From positions 555,674 to 619,673 of the forward strand of contig NZ_PTXN01000001.1 of NCBI RefSeq assembly GCF_012726345.1: a stretch of 64,000 nt of DNA. The letters are read 5' to 3'. The stretch is from Marinomonas sp. UCMA 3892 (GTDB lineage: Bacteria; Pseudomonadota; Gammaproteobacteria; Pseudomonadales; Marinomonadaceae). Shown here one piece after another: positions 46,425-54,906 of the stretch. The number at the start of each line of letters is the position of its first letter. Within the stretch, counting starts at the first letter, position 1. The translations under genes were made by a program, and so were the position numbers. The notes below the pieces were generated by a model that saw nothing but the letters and a program-made list of their open reading frames with translations, had not been told where the DNA came from and searched no databases.

Positions 46425-46822
46425 GCAACGTTGACACGTTGGTTTCCTAATATGATTTTGCGTTTAAAACGTGGGCTTTTTGGGCGAATTTTGATACTGG
46501 CCGGAATCTGTGTACTCTCGCCAACCATGTTCATGGAAGAAAGTTCATCAAGTTGGTATTCAACTCCAAGCTTTTCCATCACTTCGATCATAACACCATC
46601 CGCCCCAGCTGGATTGTCTGCCATTAGCTTGCCAGTGATACTGTTTTCTCTAGCGCGAACATACAATCCATAGCCTATTTTCATCACATTACCTTCACGT
46701 ACTAAAGTACGTAATGCCCGTCCTACTTGGTCGTAATCTGCTATATCAGTAAAATCAGAGCCCAAAAATACAGAACGCTTAGAGCGCCTTACTCTCGTTT
46801 TCATTTTATCTAATATAGTCAT
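46421..46822 (-). CDS. AbiEi-like (DUF6088) antitoxin-type protein
   Basis: 133 residues. The N terminus is a winged helix (YDQVGRALRTLVREGNVMKI, about 29-48), then GYGLYVRARENSITGKL, as in DUF6088/AbiEi-type antitoxin proteins. The C terminus is basic (RPKSPRFKRKIILGNQR). The ATG has AGGAG seven bases upstream. AbiEi normally pairs with an AbiEii nucleotidyltransferase, and none is adjacent, so this one is an orphan or works with an unusual partner. GAGAC-T-GTCTC at 46835-46845 may be its operator. Confidence 0.75.
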   Translation of the reverse strand: MTILDKMKTRVRRSKRSVFLGSDFTDIADYDQVGRALRTLVREGNVMKIGYGLYVRARENSITGKLMADNPAGADGVMIEVMEKLGVEYQLDELSSMNMVGESTQIPASIKIRPKSPRFKRKIILGNQRVNVA

Positions 46823-46834
46823 ACCATATCTCCT

Positions 46835-46845
46835 GAGACTGTCTC
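46835..46845. promoter_or_regulatory. small palindrome upstream of the AbiEi-like gene
   Basis: GAGACTGTCTC, perfect 5-base arms, 12 bases before the start codon and just upstream of its AGGAG. AbiEi-type proteins repress their own promoters through inverted repeats, so this is a candidate site. Confidence 0.35.
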
Positions 46846-46920
46846 TTATGACATGTGAAAATACGATACTTCTGTATATTTTAAATAGGTGAAATGGCTA
46901 GTTATGTAGTGGCATAGTCA

Positions 46921-47490
46921 TTATGTCAACTCAGTAACAAGTGGGCGATGTAATATCGAGATTTTTTCTCTGGATTTTGATCTTGTATCAAAGAGCATTG
47001 TGTCCAGTTTTTGTGATGCGACTACTTCGGCTAAAATTTTACGCATAAATGACTCCCATTCTTTTTTAGACGGGTCAAAATCTTGCCAAGAAATCATAAA
47101 GTCAAAATTCTCTCCATGCCGTATAAGGCGACCAGGGATACGACTTTCACCGAGGTTGCCAATAAATATTCCGTAACGAAGATATGGGTGAATAGTTTTA
47201 TGATCTTTAGACTTTTTACTGTATGTAATTGCATCGTGCGTAGTTACACTAGTAATTTTTACTTCAATAACGACACGTGGTTTCCATCTTTCTTCGCTAA
47301 GCCACTCATAAATAAGGATATCTGTCTCATACGACATTGTATTATATGTTGGGACTTGGTTTGTGTAATCGGTTACCTCGTTTTTATAAATAAGTTTTTG
47401 AGCTGAATCTGCGGCTAAGTTTTTATTTTTAGCCTGCAAATGGTTGTGTATTTTATGGGCAATTACGTCTGCCCATTTTTTTTCTCTCAT
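46921..47490 (-). CDS. PD-(D/E)XK nuclease-like protein, unknown role
   Basis: 189 residues. The pattern YETDILIYEWL followed by RVVIEVKI (about 54-79) gives the Asp ... Glu-x-Lys spacing of the PD-(D/E)XK nuclease fold, with charged helices around it. ISWQDFDPSKKEWESF follows. It could be a restriction-type or repair nuclease, or a nuclease-fold protein without activity. AGGGAAAT precedes the ATG. It lies about 100 bases upstream of the AbiEi-like gene on the same strand and may be in one unit with it. Confidence 0.6.
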   Translation of the reverse strand: MREKKWADVIAHKIHNHLQAKNKNLAADSAQKLIYKNEVTDYTNQVPTYNTMSYETDILIYEWLSEERWKPRVVIEVKITSVTTHDAITYSKKSKDHKTIHPYLRYGIFIGNLGESRIPGRLIRHGENFDFMISWQDFDPSKKEWESFMRKILAEVVASQKLDTMLFDTRSKSREKISILHRPLVTELT

Positions 47491-47529
47491 TATATTTCCC
47501 TATTATTAGTGGGCAAAATAGTGCTGTAT

Positions 47530-48003
47530 TTATATGCCTGACTGCTTTTTCTTGTTATATGAGTTTTGTCGCTGTTCAGAATTCTGGACGTACTGAACAG
47601 AACGATATTGGTCTAACTTCCAGTTAATTGGATGTCTTAATGTTACGCTTTCATGCGTTAGGCGGTAGGGAATCAAACCCAACTGCAAAAAGCTTATAGT
47701 TCCAAGTGATGCTGCTAGATTAGCGAATAGCTGTTCAAAATCTTCTGACAATTGCAGCATTTTTTTCCCATGCTCTGCTTCCATCGAAAGCTGCTCAAAC
47801 CAATCTTCATCAGCTATTTGAACAGTCGCCTTCGCGGACACTTCGATTGCAGATAGAAGGCGAGTGCAATATTTTTTCCATAAAATGATATCTGTGGAAT
47901 GCTTAAGCTCATACCACGCCTTTCGACCGAATATATTTTCGAAAAGGTTTTTCAGACCGAAACCATCTTCCATGTTGTATCGCATATTTTCACCAGTTTG
48001 CAT
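47530..48003 (-). CDS. hypothetical protein
   Basis: 157 residues, or 151 if it starts at the ATG at 47985, which has GGTGA just upstream. Not recognised. It is mostly helical, with a basic, Asn/Gln-rich tail (NSEQRQNSYNKKKQ). A moderately hydrophobic stretch, FANLAASLGTISFLQLGLIP, lies at about 93-112. Same strand and 39 bases before the nuclease-like gene, so these two and the AbiEi-like gene may form one transcript. Confidence 0.55.
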   Translation of the reverse strand: MQTGENMRYNMEDGFGLKNLFENIFGRKAWYELKHSTDIILWKKYCTRLLSAIEVSAKATVQIADEDWFEQLSMEAEHGKKMLQLSEDFEQLFANLAASLGTISFLQLGLIPYRLTHESVTLRHPINWKLDQYRSVQYVQNSEQRQNSYNKKKQSGI

Positions 48004-48148
48004 GATTTTATTGTGTATATGTGCGCTATAGCTTGTCTCGGTAGAGCGATATTTGTTAGGTGTAGATATTTATAGATTGATACTAAAAGACTTCCCAATT
48101 AGCTGCCAGTGTTTAGTTTACAAATCTTGATGTCGCTCTAAAGAAATA

Positions 48149-48497
48149 CTTACCTAATGAAAGCTTTGCTTTAAACCGTCTGATTACGGTCGTTCCTCCC
48201 TTATGCAGACCTATAAAAACAATTATTCCTGTTAAAGCCCATCCACACTTTCTGAACTCATACCACAGAAGAACGAACTTCGACGCAATCATGATTGCGC
48301 GATCCTATGGAGTTTCAGAGTCAGTTGAAAATATCCTTCTTTACAACAGCGAAAACAATCTATGCCTTTCGATACAAGGAGCGTAGGAAGCAATCATGCG
48401 CCTATGAAAAAAATCAGGCATTAAAGATCTTAAAGAGACCTTTTGGTTACTTTTGCGGCTCTGGGCAAAAGTTACACGCCCAGCAGGGCGGAATAAA
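48149..48497 (+). repeat. imperfect tandem repeat, copy 1
   Basis: Runs from CTTACCTAATGAAAG to GCAGGGCGGAATAAA. Shares long blocks with copy 2, e.g. GATACAAGGAGCGTAGGAAG and ATGGAGTTTCAGAGTCA. Contains a perfect palindrome CGCAATCATGATTGCG at 48285-48300 and CGCCC-AGCA-GGGCG near its end. Confidence 0.8.
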
Positions 48498-48555
48498 GGT
48501 TGGGAATACAAAGCGTTTGAATGGAACCTAAATTCCGCGTTGGACTAAAAGACGC

Positions 48556-48874
48556 CTTACCTTAGAAAATGAAAGCTTCGCTTTCAACGGCGGATCACGG
48601 TCGTACCTCCCTCATCGCGCCCTACGAAAACCGATGAGGTCAGTTCGACGCAACGAAGTTGCGCGATCTTATGGAGTTTCAGAGTCATTGTTTGACGAGC
48701 TATCTTCCACCGAAAAAACAATCTATGCCTTACGATACAAGGAGCGTAGGAAGCAATCATGCACCTATGAAAAGAATCAGGCATTAAAGATCTTAAAGCG
48801 AATTTTTGGTTACTTTTGTACGTTCTTGAATTAAATAGCGGGCAAAAGTAACACGCCCAGCAGGGCGGAATAAA
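48556..48874 (+). repeat. imperfect tandem repeat, copy 2
   Basis: Second copy, starting with CTTACCTTAG. The hairpin at 48649-48663 (CGCAAC-GAA-GTTGCG) matches the palindrome in copy 1, with one base pair changed on both sides. It adds stems GAAAGC/GCTTTC and CCTCATCG/CGATGAGG. Confidence 0.8.
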
Positions 48875-48911
48875 CTCGCAATCTCAAAGCCATTTAAAAG
48901 TAACCAAAAAT
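48802..48911. repeat. 16-bp perfect inverted repeat
   Basis: ATTTTTGGTTACTTTT at 48802-48817 is exactly inverted at 48896-48911, with CGCCCAGCAGGGCG between. The GGTTACTTTTG...CAAAAGTAAC pattern recalls interspersed repeats seen in many gammaproteobacteria. Confidence 0.7.
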
Positions 48912-48923
48912 GTTTTTAAAAAA

Positions 48924-48959
48924 GGCAATTCGTATTGCCCTATACGTCAAATGACGTAT
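48924..48959. other. two adjacent hairpins upstream of urtA
   Basis: GGCAAT-TCGT-ATTGCC (48924-48939) and ATACGTCA-AA-TGACGTAT (48942-48959). The first could end transcription entering from the repeat region; there is no good T run. Confidence 0.5.
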
Positions 48960-49088
48960 CCCTGTAAGTCATTTCGCGCATACCTTTCTATCGTTGATTT
49001 TTTAATACTGGCTCTACGGATTTGAGGTGTTCATGCCTCGTCTAAAAAAACCAAAAATATTATAAATCACAATAGGACGGCTCCAACT

Positions 49089-50372
49089 ATGAAAATCAAA
49101 ACGCTTACATCTGCGATTGTGCTCTCTGGTGCAACGCTTATTGCGCTTCCTTCGCTGGCAGCAGACACAATCAAGGTCGGTGTGTTGCACTCCTTGTCTG
49201 GCACGATGGCGATTTCTGAAACCACGCTAAAAGACACTGTCTTGATGATGGTGGATGAGCAAAACAAAAAGGGTGGTTTGTTAGGTAAAAAGATCGAAGC
49301 TGTGGTGGTTGACCCAGCATCAAACTGGCCATTGTTTGCAGAAAAAGGTCGTGAGTTATTAACCAAAGACAAAGTGGATGTGATTTTTGGTAGTTGGACA
49401 TCGGTTTCTCGTAAATCGGTATTGCCTGTATTGGAAGAGTTGAACGGTTTGATGTTCTACCCAGTTCAGTACGAAGGCGAAGAGTCGTCTAAAAACGTGT
49501 TCTACACAGGAGCTGCGCCAAACCAACAGGCGATTCCTGCGGTGGATTATTTGATGAACGATCTTGGCGTAGAGCGTTTTGTGCTAGCGGGAACAGATTA
49601 CGTTTATCCACGTACCACCAACAAAATTCTTGAAGCCTACCTAAAAGGCAAAGGCGTTGCAGCAAAAGACATCATGATCAACTACACGCCATTTGGTCAC
49701 TCTGATTGGCAGTCGATTGTTTCTGATATTAAAAAATTCGGTAGTGAAGGTAAGAAAACGGCTGTGGTTTCTACCATCAACGGTGATGCCAACGTGCCTT
49801 TCTATAAAGAATTGGGTAACCAAGGTATTTCTTCTGAAGATATCCCAGTGGTGGCTTTCTCTGTGGGCGAAGAAGAGCTTTCTGGTTTAGATACGAAACC
49901 GTTGGTTGGTCACTTGGCGGCTTGGAACTATTTCGAAAGTGTAGACACGCCTGAAAACGAAGCCTTCATCAAGGCTTGGCATGCATACACAAAAAATCCT
50001 GATCGCGTAACGAATGACCCAATGGAAGCGACTTACATCGGTTTCAAAATGTGGGCAAACGCGGTAACGAAAGCGGGCACAACAGATGTTGATGCGGTTG
50101 AGCAGGCTATGATCGGTCAAACAACACCAAACCTTACTGGCGGTATTGCAGTAATGAACAAAAACCATCACTTGAGCAAGCCTGTATTGATTGGCGAGAT
50201 CCAAGACGATGGCCAGTTTGAAGTGGTTTGGGAAACTGATGGTGTGGTTGCAGGTGATGCTTGGTCTGACTTCTTACCAGGCTCTAAAGATCTGATTTCA
50301 GATTGGACGGCGCCGATCAAGTGCGGTAACTACAACACCAAAACTAAGACATGTTCTGGTCAGAATTACTAA
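49089..50372 (+). CDS. urtA: urea ABC transporter substrate-binding protein
   Basis: 427 residues with a signal peptide ending PSLAAD (about residue 25). Type I periplasmic binding fold of the UrtA/FmdD group: DTIKVGVLHSLSGTMAISET (about 26-45) and FYPVQYEGEESSKNVFYTGA (about 131-150). It binds urea for the UrtBCDE importer. First gene of the urea-use block; the 155-base gap to urtB may let it be made in excess, as is usual for binding proteins. Confidence 0.95.
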   Translation: MKIKTLTSAIVLSGATLIALPSLAADTIKVGVLHSLSGTMAISETTLKDTVLMMVDEQNKKGGLLGKKIEAVVVDPASNWPLFAEKGRELLTKDKVDVIFGSWTSVSRKSVLPVLEELNGLMFYPVQYEGEESSKNVFYTGAAPNQQAIPAVDYLMNDLGVERFVLAGTDYVYPRTTNKILEAYLKGKGVAAKDIMINYTPFGHSDWQSIVSDIKKFGSEGKKTAVVSTINGDANVPFYKELGNQGISSEDIPVVAFSVGEEELSGLDTKPLVGHLAAWNYFESVDTPENEAFIKAWHAYTKNPDRVTNDPMEATYIGFKMWANAVTKAGTTDVDAVEQAMIGQTTPNLTGGIAVMNKNHHLSKPVLIGEIQDDGQFEVVWETDGVVAGDAWSDFLPGSKDLISDWTAPIKCGNYNTKTKTCSGQNY

Positions 50373-50527
50373 TTTGACCCATTCCCAGGGGTAACCTCGA
50401 CTCTCTGTCTAGCAGGCTAATTAGCGAGTTAGCCAGAGAGTTATTTTTTACCTTCGAACAAGCTTCTAACTTCTTTTTAGCGTTGTGTTTTTGAATGCTA
50501 TCGCAATAAACCTACGACACTTGGAGT

Positions 50528-52150
50528 ATGACCTTGAGACGTATCACCTTGAGACATTGCATTGCGCTTTGTTGCTGTCTTTTTGGGCTCTTTTCCCTTT
50601 CTACTCATGCGGCTGAAGCGGCTTCTTTTGACCCTTTGCTTGCAGAGTTGGGCGAAGCCAAAATCAAAGACATGGAGCCTATTTTAGTCAGAATCGAAGC
50701 CGTATCCGATGAAACCGTTCTGCCGCTACTACGCACCTTACTAAACGGTAACTTGTATTACATCAAGGCAGAAAAAAAGGTCATTGGTGAATTCGAAAGC
50801 AACGGCGAAACTTATTACAAAGACGTATTTACTGACGAAATCAACGCTGGCATTGATAGGCGTGATGTCGACAAAATCCGTGTGAACAATAACTTACGTG
50901 GGTATTTGCGTAACGCCATTGCCCGTATTCAACTTACTTCCAAATCGCCAAGCGTGCGTGAAAATGCCGTACGCGAATTACTGTCCAAATTAGATGGTAG
51001 CACAGTGGCAGTGTTAGAAGGTCTTTACCCGAACGAGACCAATAAAAAAGTAAAAGACGCTATGGGATTGGCGTTGGCTATGAATACTGCGTCACAAACG
51101 GAATTGGCAGCGTCTAACCGTATCGCTGCGATTGAAAAGCTTTCCTCTAGTTTAGAAAATGATGTTCGAAACCTACTGACGACCTTAACACGTGACGACA
51201 ATACGGCGGTGGTGACTGCGGCGAATATCGCTTTAGAAAAAATCGCGCAACGGGCGAATCGTTTTGCTTTTGTCGATCAGTTGTTTTTTGGTTTGAGCCT
51301 TGGCTCGGTGTTGTTGCTGGCGTCCATTGGCTTGGCAATTACCTTTGGGGTAATGGGCGTTATTAACATGGCCCATGGCGAAATGATTATGCTCGGCGCT
51401 TACACGACGTATGTGGTGCAGTTGATGATGCCGAATTACATCGATTATTCAATTTGGGTAGCGATTCCTGCGGCCTTTTTGGTGTCGGGTTTGATGGGCG
51501 TGTTGATCGAGCGTTTGGTGATTTGTCGCTTGCATGGTCGCCCATTAGAAACCTTGCTAGCGACCTTTGGTATCAGTCTGATCTTGCAGCAATTGGTGCG
51601 GACGATTTTCTCGCCACTTAACCGTCAGGTGTCTACGCCTAGCTGGATGAGCGGCTCTTGGGAAATAAACCCAGTGTTGTCTTTGACGTTGAACCGTTTG
51701 TACATTCTTGCTTTTGCCTTGCTGGTATTTATCGTCTTGGTGATTGTATTGAAGAAAACTCCCCTTGGTCTAAACGTTCGTGCGGTATCGCAAAATCGCA
51801 ACATGGCAAAAGCCATGGGTGTGAAAACCAATTGGGTGGATGCTATGACCTTTGGTTTAGGTTCTGGTATCGCGGGTATTGCAGGTGTGGCGTTGAGCCA
51901 ATTGACCAACGTAGGGCCTAACTTGGGACAATCTTACATTATCGATTCTTTCATGGTGGTGGTGTTCGGTGGTGTGGGTAACTTGTTAGGAACCTTGGTT
52001 GCGGCCTTCACTTTGGGGATCGCGACGAAATTTCTTGAGCCAACGACGGGGGCGGTTCTCGCGGCTATTCTGGTGTTGGTGTTTATTATTCTCTTTATTC
52101 AAAAACGTCCTAAGGGACTCTTTCCACAAAAAGGGAGGGCGGCAGAATGA
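50528..52150 (+). CDS. urtB: urea ABC transporter permease UrtB
   Basis: 540 residues: a signal-like N terminus, a soluble stretch of about 230 residues typical of UrtB, then a LivH-type permease with GVMGVINMAHGEMIMLGAYT (about 276-295). The ATG at 50528 is only one base after GGAG, too close, and a TTG at 50534 in the same frame sits at ideal spacing, so initiation may really be there. The last four bases overlap urtC. Confidence 0.94.
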   Translation: MTLRRITLRHCIALCCCLFGLFSLSTHAAEAASFDPLLAELGEAKIKDMEPILVRIEAVSDETVLPLLRTLLNGNLYYIKAEKKVIGEFESNGETYYKDVFTDEINAGIDRRDVDKIRVNNNLRGYLRNAIARIQLTSKSPSVRENAVRELLSKLDGSTVAVLEGLYPNETNKKVKDAMGLALAMNTASQTELAASNRIAAIEKLSSSLENDVRNLLTTLTRDDNTAVVTAANIALEKIAQRANRFAFVDQLFFGLSLGSVLLLASIGLAITFGVMGVINMAHGEMIMLGAYTTYVVQLMMPNYIDYSIWVAIPAAFLVSGLMGVLIERLVICRLHGRPLETLLATFGISLILQQLVRTIFSPLNRQVSTPSWMSGSWEINPVLSLTLNRLYILAFALLVFIVLVIVLKKTPLGLNVRAVSQNRNMAKAMGVKTNWVDAMTFGLGSGIAGIAGVALSQLTNVGPNLGQSYIIDSFMVVVFGGVGNLLGTLVAAFTLGIATKFLEPTTGAVLAAILVLVFIILFIQKRPKGLFPQKGRAAE

Positions 52151-53280
52151 CACGTCTTACAGCTTGGTTTACTGAAGGACGCTCGACGGGCAAACACACT
52201 CTGCCATTTGTGGTGATTTTATTAGGTGTAACGATTTTGGCTTCGGCCGCGAATCTGTTTTTACCCGCCGACTCGATCTTCTATGTCAGCACTTACACCA
52301 TCACGCTTTTAGGTAAGTATTTGTGCTACGCCATGCTGGCGTTGGCGGTGGATATTATTTGGGGTTATTGCGGCATTTTGAGTTTAGGACATGGGGCATT
52401 TTTCGCCTTGGGCGGTTACGCGATGGGCATGTATTTAATGCGCCAAATTGGTGATCGTGGCGTTTACGGTAACCCAATACTACCTGACTTCATGGTGTTC
52501 TTAGACTGGAAAGAATTGCCTTGGTTTTGGCTGGGCATGGATCAGTTCTGGTTCGCTATGCTGATGGCGGTGTTTATTCCGGGGTTATTGGCCTTTGTGT
52601 TTGGTTGGTTGGCGTTTCGTTCTCGTGTTACTGGTGTGTATCTTTCCATCATGACGCAAGCGTTGACCTATGCCTTGTTGTTGGCTTTCTTCCGCAATGA
52701 AATGGGCTTTGGTGGCAATAATGGTTTGACCGACTTTAAAGAAATCCTTGGTTTCAGTCTGCAAGCCGACAGTACTCGTGTTGCCTTGTTCTTAATCACA
52801 GCGATTTTGCTGGCAGTAATCTTTGTGATCAGTCAGAAGATTTTATCTTCTCGCTTTGGCAAGGTGGTGTTGGCGATTCGTGACTCTGAATCTCGCTCAC
52901 GTTTCATCGGTTATCGCACCGATCGTTACAAGGTCTGGTTGTTTGTCTATTCCGCTGTCATTGCGGGCATAGCTGGCGCTTTGTATGTGCCGCAAGTGGG
53001 CATTATCAACCCAGGTGAGTTTTCTCCAATCAACTCTATTGAGATGGTGATTTGGGTGGCTGTTGGTGGTCGTGGCACCTTGATTGGTGCGGTGATTGGA
53101 GCCTTATTGGTGAACTACGCGAAGACCCGTTTTACAGCCATCATGCCAGATGCTTGGTTATTTGCCCTTGGAGCCATGTTTGTCTTGGTTACCTTGTATT
53201 TACCAAAAGGTTTGATGGGCTTGTATGGCCAGCTAAAGGCTAAGCGAAACAGTGTTACGAAAAAGGAGTCGCAAGCATGA
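52147..53280 (+). CDS. urtC: urea ABC transporter permease UrtC
   Basis: 377 residues, LivM-type permease with about nine to ten membrane segments. Clear blocks are GYCGILSLGHGAFFALGGYA (about 74-93) and VIWVAVGGRGTLIGAVIGA near residue 302. ATGA overlaps with both urtB before and urtD after show tight coupling. Forms the urea channel with UrtB. Confidence 0.95.
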   Translation: MTRLTAWFTEGRSTGKHTLPFVVILLGVTILASAANLFLPADSIFYVSTYTITLLGKYLCYAMLALAVDIIWGYCGILSLGHGAFFALGGYAMGMYLMRQIGDRGVYGNPILPDFMVFLDWKELPWFWLGMDQFWFAMLMAVFIPGLLAFVFGWLAFRSRVTGVYLSIMTQALTYALLLAFFRNEMGFGGNNGLTDFKEILGFSLQADSTRVALFLITAILLAVIFVISQKILSSRFGKVVLAIRDSESRSRFIGYRTDRYKVWLFVYSAVIAGIAGALYVPQVGIINPGEFSPINSIEMVIWVAVGGRGTLIGAVIGALLVNYAKTRFTAIMPDAWLFALGAMFVLVTLYLPKGLMGLYGQLKAKRNSVTKKESQA

Positions 53281-54149
53281 GTACCTTAGATAGTACCCGT
53301 GAATTCTTCCGCCGAGATCAGGTGTGGCCATTTTTGGCACCCGAGCAGGCCGCCGTAAACGTCGATAACCAGATGATTCTTTACGTGGAAGATTTGAATT
53401 TAAGCTTCGACGGTTTTAAAGCATTAAATAATCTGAATTTGTATATCAATGACGGCGAATTGCGTTGTTTGATCGGTGCCAATGGAGCGGGCAAAACCAC
53501 CTTGATGGACGTGATTACCGGTAAGACTCAGTGCGATTCAGGTACGGTTTTCTTTGGACAGAATCACAACCTATTAAATAAAGACGAAGCGGAAATTGCT
53601 CAGCTTGGCATAGGTCGTAAATTCCAAAAGCCGACTGTGTTTGAAGAGCAAACCGTGTTCGATAATTTGGAATTGTCCCTTAAAACCGACAAACGTGTTT
53701 TGCCGACTTTATTCTCGCGTTTAACGCCAACGCAAATTGATCGCATTGATGAGGTGCTAAAAACCATTGGTTTGGCTAAGCAGCGTTTTATGCTGGCGGG
53801 TTCCTTGTCTCACGGACAAAAACAATGGTTGGAAATCGGCATGTTGCTAGCGGCTGATCCAAGGCTGTTATTGATCGATGAACCAGTGGCTGGCATGACA
53901 GCGCAAGAAACGGAACGCACGGCGGAGTTGTTAACGTCTTTAGCCGGAGAGCGAACCGTAATTGTCGTGGAGCACGATATGGAGTTTGTGCGCAGCATTG
54001 CTCGTACGGTAACCGTTTTGCACCAAGGCTCCGTATTGGCCGAAGGCACTATGGATCAGATTCAAAGTAATAAAGACGTAATTGAAGTATACCTTGGTGA
54101 AGAAGCCGCTAGCGAGAAAGCGCAAACAATAGCAGGAGCCACAGCATGA
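53277..54149 (+). CDS. urtD: urea ABC transporter ATPase UrtD
   Basis: 290 residues. Walker A GANGAGKTT (about 68-76), the signature LSHGQKQWLEIGM (about 179-191) and Walker B LLLIDEPVAGM are all intact. LivG-like, with an N-terminal extension of about 40 residues usual for UrtD. Energises urea import with UrtE. Overlaps urtE by four bases. Confidence 0.95.
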   Translation: MSTLDSTREFFRRDQVWPFLAPEQAAVNVDNQMILYVEDLNLSFDGFKALNNLNLYINDGELRCLIGANGAGKTTLMDVITGKTQCDSGTVFFGQNHNLLNKDEAEIAQLGIGRKFQKPTVFEEQTVFDNLELSLKTDKRVLPTLFSRLTPTQIDRIDEVLKTIGLAKQRFMLAGSLSHGQKQWLEIGMLLAADPRLLLIDEPVAGMTAQETERTAELLTSLAGERTVIVVEHDMEFVRSIARTVTVLHQGSVLAEGTMDQIQSNKDVIEVYLGEEAASEKAQTIAGATA

Positions 54150-54853
54150 TTTCCATTAACAATGTCGATCAACTTTATGGTGGTACACAGATACTTTGGG
54201 GCTTGGATTTAGACATAGTTCCCGGCTCTATAACTTGCATCATGGGACGCAACGGCGTGGGTAAAACCACTTTACTAAAAGCCATCATGGGTTTGTTGCC
54301 GATCACAAAAGGCGAGATCACCATGGAAGGCGAAATACTGAATAAACAAAGCGCCGAAAAACGCGCTTATTCAGGCATTGGTTATGTGCCTCAGGGGCGA
54401 GATATTTTTCCCATGCTCACGGTAGAAGAAAACCTGCGTATTGGTTTGCCTGTGCGTGGTAAGCGCACGAAAGACTCTCCAAAAGAAATTCCAGAGAAAA
54501 TCTTTGAGCTTTTTCCGGTATTGAAAGACATGTTGCATCGTCGTGGTGGTGATTTATCAGGCGGCCAGCAACAGCAGCTGGCGATTGGCCGTGCTTTGGT
54601 ATTAGAGCCAAAAGTCTTGATTCTTGATGAACCTAACGAAGGTATTCAGCCGAACATTGTGAAGCAAATCGGCGATGTGATTTTAAAGCTGAACGAAGAA
54701 GAAGGATTAACCGTTATCTTGGTGGAACAAAAGCTTGGCTTCGCTCGTCGCGTCGGGAAAGAATTTCGTCTGATGGAAAAGGGACGCATTGTGGCGGCGG
54801 ATAAAATGGAAAATCTCAACGACACCCTGATAAAACAATACTTGGCGGTCTGA
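54146..54853 (+). CDS. urtE: urea ABC transporter ATPase UrtE
   Basis: 235 residues, LivF-like. Walker A GRNGVGKTT (about 33-41), the signature LSGGQQQQLAIGRAL and Walker B VLILDEPNEGIQP are complete. Last transporter gene; ureD starts 53 bases later on the same strand, so import and hydrolysis are likely made together. Confidence 0.95.
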   Translation: MISINNVDQLYGGTQILWGLDLDIVPGSITCIMGRNGVGKTTLLKAIMGLLPITKGEITMEGEILNKQSAEKRAYSGIGYVPQGRDIFPMLTVEENLRIGLPVRGKRTKDSPKEIPEKIFELFPVLKDMLHRRGGDLSGGQQQQLAIGRALVLEPKVLILDEPNEGIQPNIVKQIGDVILKLNEEEGLTVILVEQKLGFARRVGKEFRLMEKGRIVAADKMENLNDTLIKQYLAV

Positions 54854-54906
54854 TTTTTGCATTGTTGAGCGATTAGGCGATACGCAAAAAACGCTATAGG
54901 GCATCA

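Larger units (their letters stand above)
48004..49088. other. 1.1-kb gene-free region with repeats before urtA
   Basis: No credible protein gene on either strand; short open frames at 48295-48531 and 48634-48834 share a peptide only because the DNA is duplicated. Contents are two imperfect copies of a 320-350 base unit, several hairpins, a long inverted repeat and the urtA promoter side. Confidence 0.7.

Noticed and set aside
48295..48834. Two short open frames sharing a basic Lys/Arg-rich peptide
   Set aside because: They lie in the duplicated, hairpin-rich unit, lack good starts and ribosome sites, and match only because the DNA is repeated.
48980..49040. Sigma-54 promoter for urtA (TGGCTC...)
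   Set aside because: The -24 element is imperfect and no GC at the -12 position is found at the needed spacing; no NtrC site seen either.
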